DNA from: SVTX01 sp045653805
GTDB lineage: Bacteria; Bacillota; Clostridia; Oscillospirales; CAG-272
Direction of reading: 5' to 3'
Assembly (NCBI GenBank): GCA_045653805.1
Contig: JAZOMF010000010.1
Span: 1-15,098 of the forward strand
Length of the DNA stretch: 15,098 nucleotides
The stretch's first letter is position 1; every line of letters begins with the position of its first letter. The translations under genes and the position numbers were made by a program. Shown in pieces: positions 13,317-15,098 of the stretch. The notes beneath the pieces were generated by a model that saw nothing but the letters and a program-made list of their open reading frames with translations, did no database searches and was not told the origin of the DNA.

Positions 13317-14135
13317 ATGACAAACGGAATTGAAAAGATAAATCAGGTGGTCGAATATATCGAATCGCACCTGACCGAGCAGATAGAGTGCTCCACACTT
13401 GCAAAGATCGCCACCCTTTCGGAATATGAATTCCGCCGCATTTTCTCCTTCGTCATCGGCATTCCCGTAGCGGAATATATCAGAAAGCGTCGCCTTTCCA
13501 TGGCGGCGGAGGAATTAAAGTCGGGGAGCGACACTATCTCAACTGTCGGAGCAAAATACGGCTATGATTCAGCTTCTTCCTTCGCAAGAGCATTTAAGGA
13601 GCAATTTGATCTTTCGCCGCAAGAGGTCAAGGACCCCGACGTGAAATTAACCATCTATATGAGACCGAGATTTGAGCTCTTTGTCATCGGCGGCGGTGCT
13701 CTCGAGTACACTGAAAAGCTGTTAGATCCCTTTTGCATAAAAGGAATTTGCGGCACGTCTCCCATCAGCGACACCTGTTGCTGCGAAAGCGTTTGGGCTG
13801 AATACGAAAAGCTTTCCGACGAAACCGACTCCAAAAATGACGTTTATGCCGCATACATTAACGGAAAGAGCGACGTTTTGTGCTACATAGGAGAGAAAAC
13901 CGCTGAGATAGCGCAAGATAACGGCTCCATTTTCGTAAAGGCAGGCAGTTGGCTCTGCTTTGACGTTGAAGCAGATTCGCCCGAATCCGAGATCAACGAC
14001 CTTTACAATCGCATAAATTACTCGTTTTTGCCGTCGGGCATATACGAAAGAGACGAAGACCGCCCCAACGTTGAGCGCTTCTCTCCCGACGGAAGCTTTA
14101 CCGTGATGATCCCCGTCAAGGGCAAGACCCGCTGA
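13317..14135 (+). CDS. AraC-family regulator with C-terminal GyrI-like effector domain
   Basis: A 272-residue two-domain regulator. The N-terminal DNA-binding domain (about 1-105) holds two helix-turn-helix units: CSTLAKIATLSEYEFRRIFSFVIG (25-48) and DTISTVGAKYGYDSASSFARAFKEQFDLSPQEV (72-104), the latter the classic AraC signature. The C-terminal half (about 110-270) has the order of the GyrI-like/BmrR effector-binding domain, beginning YMRPRFELFVIGG and ending in a beta strand (DGSFTVMIPVKG), with YIGEKTAEIAQDNGSIFVKAGSWLCFDVEA in the middle. Such proteins (for example Rob and similar regulators) bind small molecules. It begins 7 bases after the SDR stop with a weak site (AAGAAAG), so it is probably translated by coupling. 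It most likely controls its own operon. Confidence 0.9.
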   Translation: MTNGIEKINQVVEYIESHLTEQIECSTLAKIATLSEYEFRRIFSFVIGIPVAEYIRKRRLSMAAEELKSGSDTISTVGAKYGYDSASSFARAFKEQFDLSPQEVKDPDVKLTIYMRPRFELFVIGGGALEYTEKLLDPFCIKGICGTSPISDTCCCESVWAEYEKLSDETDSKNDVYAAYINGKSDVLCYIGEKTAEIAQDNGSIFVKAGSWLCFDVEADSPESEINDLYNRINYSFLPSGIYERDEDRPNVERFSPDGSFTVMIPVKGKTR

Positions 14136-14147
14136 AAGGAAAGAAAA

Positions 14148-15098
14148 ATGAAGAAGATATTTATCGAAGCCGAGAGCTTTTCTGACCTCGGCGGTTGGCT
14201 TATCGACCAGCAATCAACTCTTCAAATGGGATCACCCTATATTATGGCTCACGGCTTGGGTGTTCCCGTTGCCGATGCAAAAACCGATTTCACCGTAAAT
14301 GAAGAGGGCGAATACAGCGTGTGGGTGCGAACGCGAGATTGGACATCCCCTTGGGGTGAACTGAAAGCCGGAAAATTCACTCTGCTTATTGACGGACAAA
14401 CCCTTCCCTCCACCCTTGGAGTAAACTCGGGTGATTGGGCATGGATAAGTGCGGGCAAAATTGCTCTCACGGAGGGCAAGCATACCCTCGCCCTTCACGA
14501 TCTAACGGGATTTAACGGCAGATGCGACGCTATCTATCTCACCGCAGAGGGTGATCTGCCTCCAAACAGCGCGGACGAGCTTTTAGCCTTCCGCAGGAGC
14601 TTTATCTGCCCCGATCCCGAAATCTACGAGACCGAATACGACCTTATCGTAGTCGGCGGCGGAATTGCGGGTATCTGCACGGCATTGGCGGCTTCAAGAA
14701 GCGGAGAGAAAGTCCTTCTTATTCACGACAGAGAGATCCTCGGCGGCTGTAACAGCTCCGAGGTGCGCGTATGCCTTGGAGGCTTCTTAAACCTCCCTCC
14801 ATACGATAAGCTGGGCAAAATGGTGAAGGAAATTCAGCCGATATTAGGCTATCCTACCCTCTTTGACAAGGAATATTACGAGGACGACCGAAAGAAATTC
14901 GCCTTTATGCTGAGAGAAAGCTACGGAAAATGCGACCTTGCTCTCGGCGAGCAGATGACAGGCGACACCACAGAGGACGGCTTGATCAAAAGCATTGAAG
15001 CTCTGCACATCAGAAGCGGCAAACGCAAAATATACCGAGGCAAGCTATTTGCCGATTGCACCGGTGACGCGACACTTTCCCGTATTGCAGGTTGCGAG
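14148..15098 (+). CDS. FAD-dependent oxidoreductase with N-terminal beta-sandwich domain (partial, runs off the window)
   Basis: 317 codons are visible and the frame is still open at the window edge. Residues 1 to about 140 form a probable beta-sandwich resembling carbohydrate-binding or golvesin-type domains: KIFIEAESFSDLGGWLIDQQ (3-22), MGSPYIMAHGLG (27-38), YSVWVRTRDW (56-65) and GFNGRCDAIYLT near 122-133. From about 162, EYDLIVVGGGIAGICTALAA is a dinucleotide-binding motif (G-x-G-x-x-G), followed by VLLIHDREILGGCNSSEVRV and, near the end, GKLFADCTGDATLSRIAG, both typical of the FAD_oxidored (PF12831-like) family. I know this arrangement from proteins of carbohydrate-degrading bacteria, where the substrate is unsettled. 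No signal peptide is visible, so it should be cytoplasmic. AAAGGAAAG lies just before the ATG, 12 bp after the AraC gene. Confidence 0.88.
   Translation, partial: MKKIFIEAESFSDLGGWLIDQQSTLQMGSPYIMAHGLGVPVADAKTDFTVNEEGEYSVWVRTRDWTSPWGELKAGKFTLLIDGQTLPSTLGVNSGDWAWISAGKIALTEGKHTLALHDLTGFNGRCDAIYLTAEGDLPPNSADELLAFRRSFICPDPEIYETEYDLIVVGGGIAGICTALAASRSGEKVLLIHDREILGGCNSSEVRVCLGGFLNLPPYDKLGKMVKEIQPILGYPTLFDKEYYEDDRKKFAFMLRESYGKCDLALGEQMTGDTTEDGLIKSIEALHIRSGKRKIYRGKLFADCTGDATLSRIAGCE

Overview
The window looks like chromosomal DNA from an uncultured, probably gut-associated Clostridia (Firmicutes) bacterium. Pointers are low-GC intergenic DNA with strong sigma-A type promoters (several with exact 17-bp spacers), AGGAGG-type ribosome binding sites, Mini-ribonuclease III (a Firmicutes/cyanobacterial enzyme), a YwiB-like DUF1934 protein, and GC-rich palindromic intergenic repeats between AT-rich genes. 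I cannot name genus or species. No rRNA, tRNA, CRISPR array, transposase, phage gene or riboswitch was recognised.

Layout. (1) 1-240: a long inverted repeat (1-29/86-113), then a terminator. (2) 224-1791, minus: a three-gene operon in transcription order small two-helix membrane protein, TetR-family regulator, polytopic membrane protein; the last two overlap by 8 bp. (3) 1951-2889, minus: mrnC then a cyclophilin. (4) 3082-4476, plus: asnS from a divergent promoter, ended by a long GC-rich hairpin that is part of a repeated cassette. (5) 4734-5315, plus: a DUF1934 protein behind a perfect TTGACA-17-TATAAT promoter, converging on a lipoprotein gene (5353-6792, minus). (6) 7057-8403, plus: gdhA, NADP-type glutamate dehydrogenase, ended by a second copy of the cassette. 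(7) 8596-9522 and 9623-9961, minus: a sugar-phosphate nucleotidyltransferase and a HIT-family protein, each with its own promoter; the two promoters share the same -10 region. (8) 10093-11969, plus: an FkbM-type methyltransferase and a short-chain dehydrogenase, probably co-transcribed. (9) 11970-12604: 635 bp without a gene, packed with at least ten perfect hairpins. (10) 12605-15098, plus: a tightly spaced operon of a second short-chain dehydrogenase, an AraC regulator with a GyrI-like effector domain, and an FAD-dependent oxidoreductase cut by the window end.

Functionally most of this is housekeeping: translation (asnS), ribosomal RNA maturation (mrnC), protein folding (cyclophilin), ammonia assimilation (gdhA) and nucleotide-sugar supply. 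The accessory parts are the TetR-controlled membrane-protein operon and the SDR/AraC/FAD-oxidoreductase operon, probably a ligand-responsive catabolic cluster. No clear new defence or mobile system was found. The most unusual material is non-coding: the hairpin array at about 12.04-12.47 kb, the modular terminator cassettes after asnS and gdhA, the face-to-face promoters between the HIT and FkbM genes, and a terminator whose loop is the stop codon.
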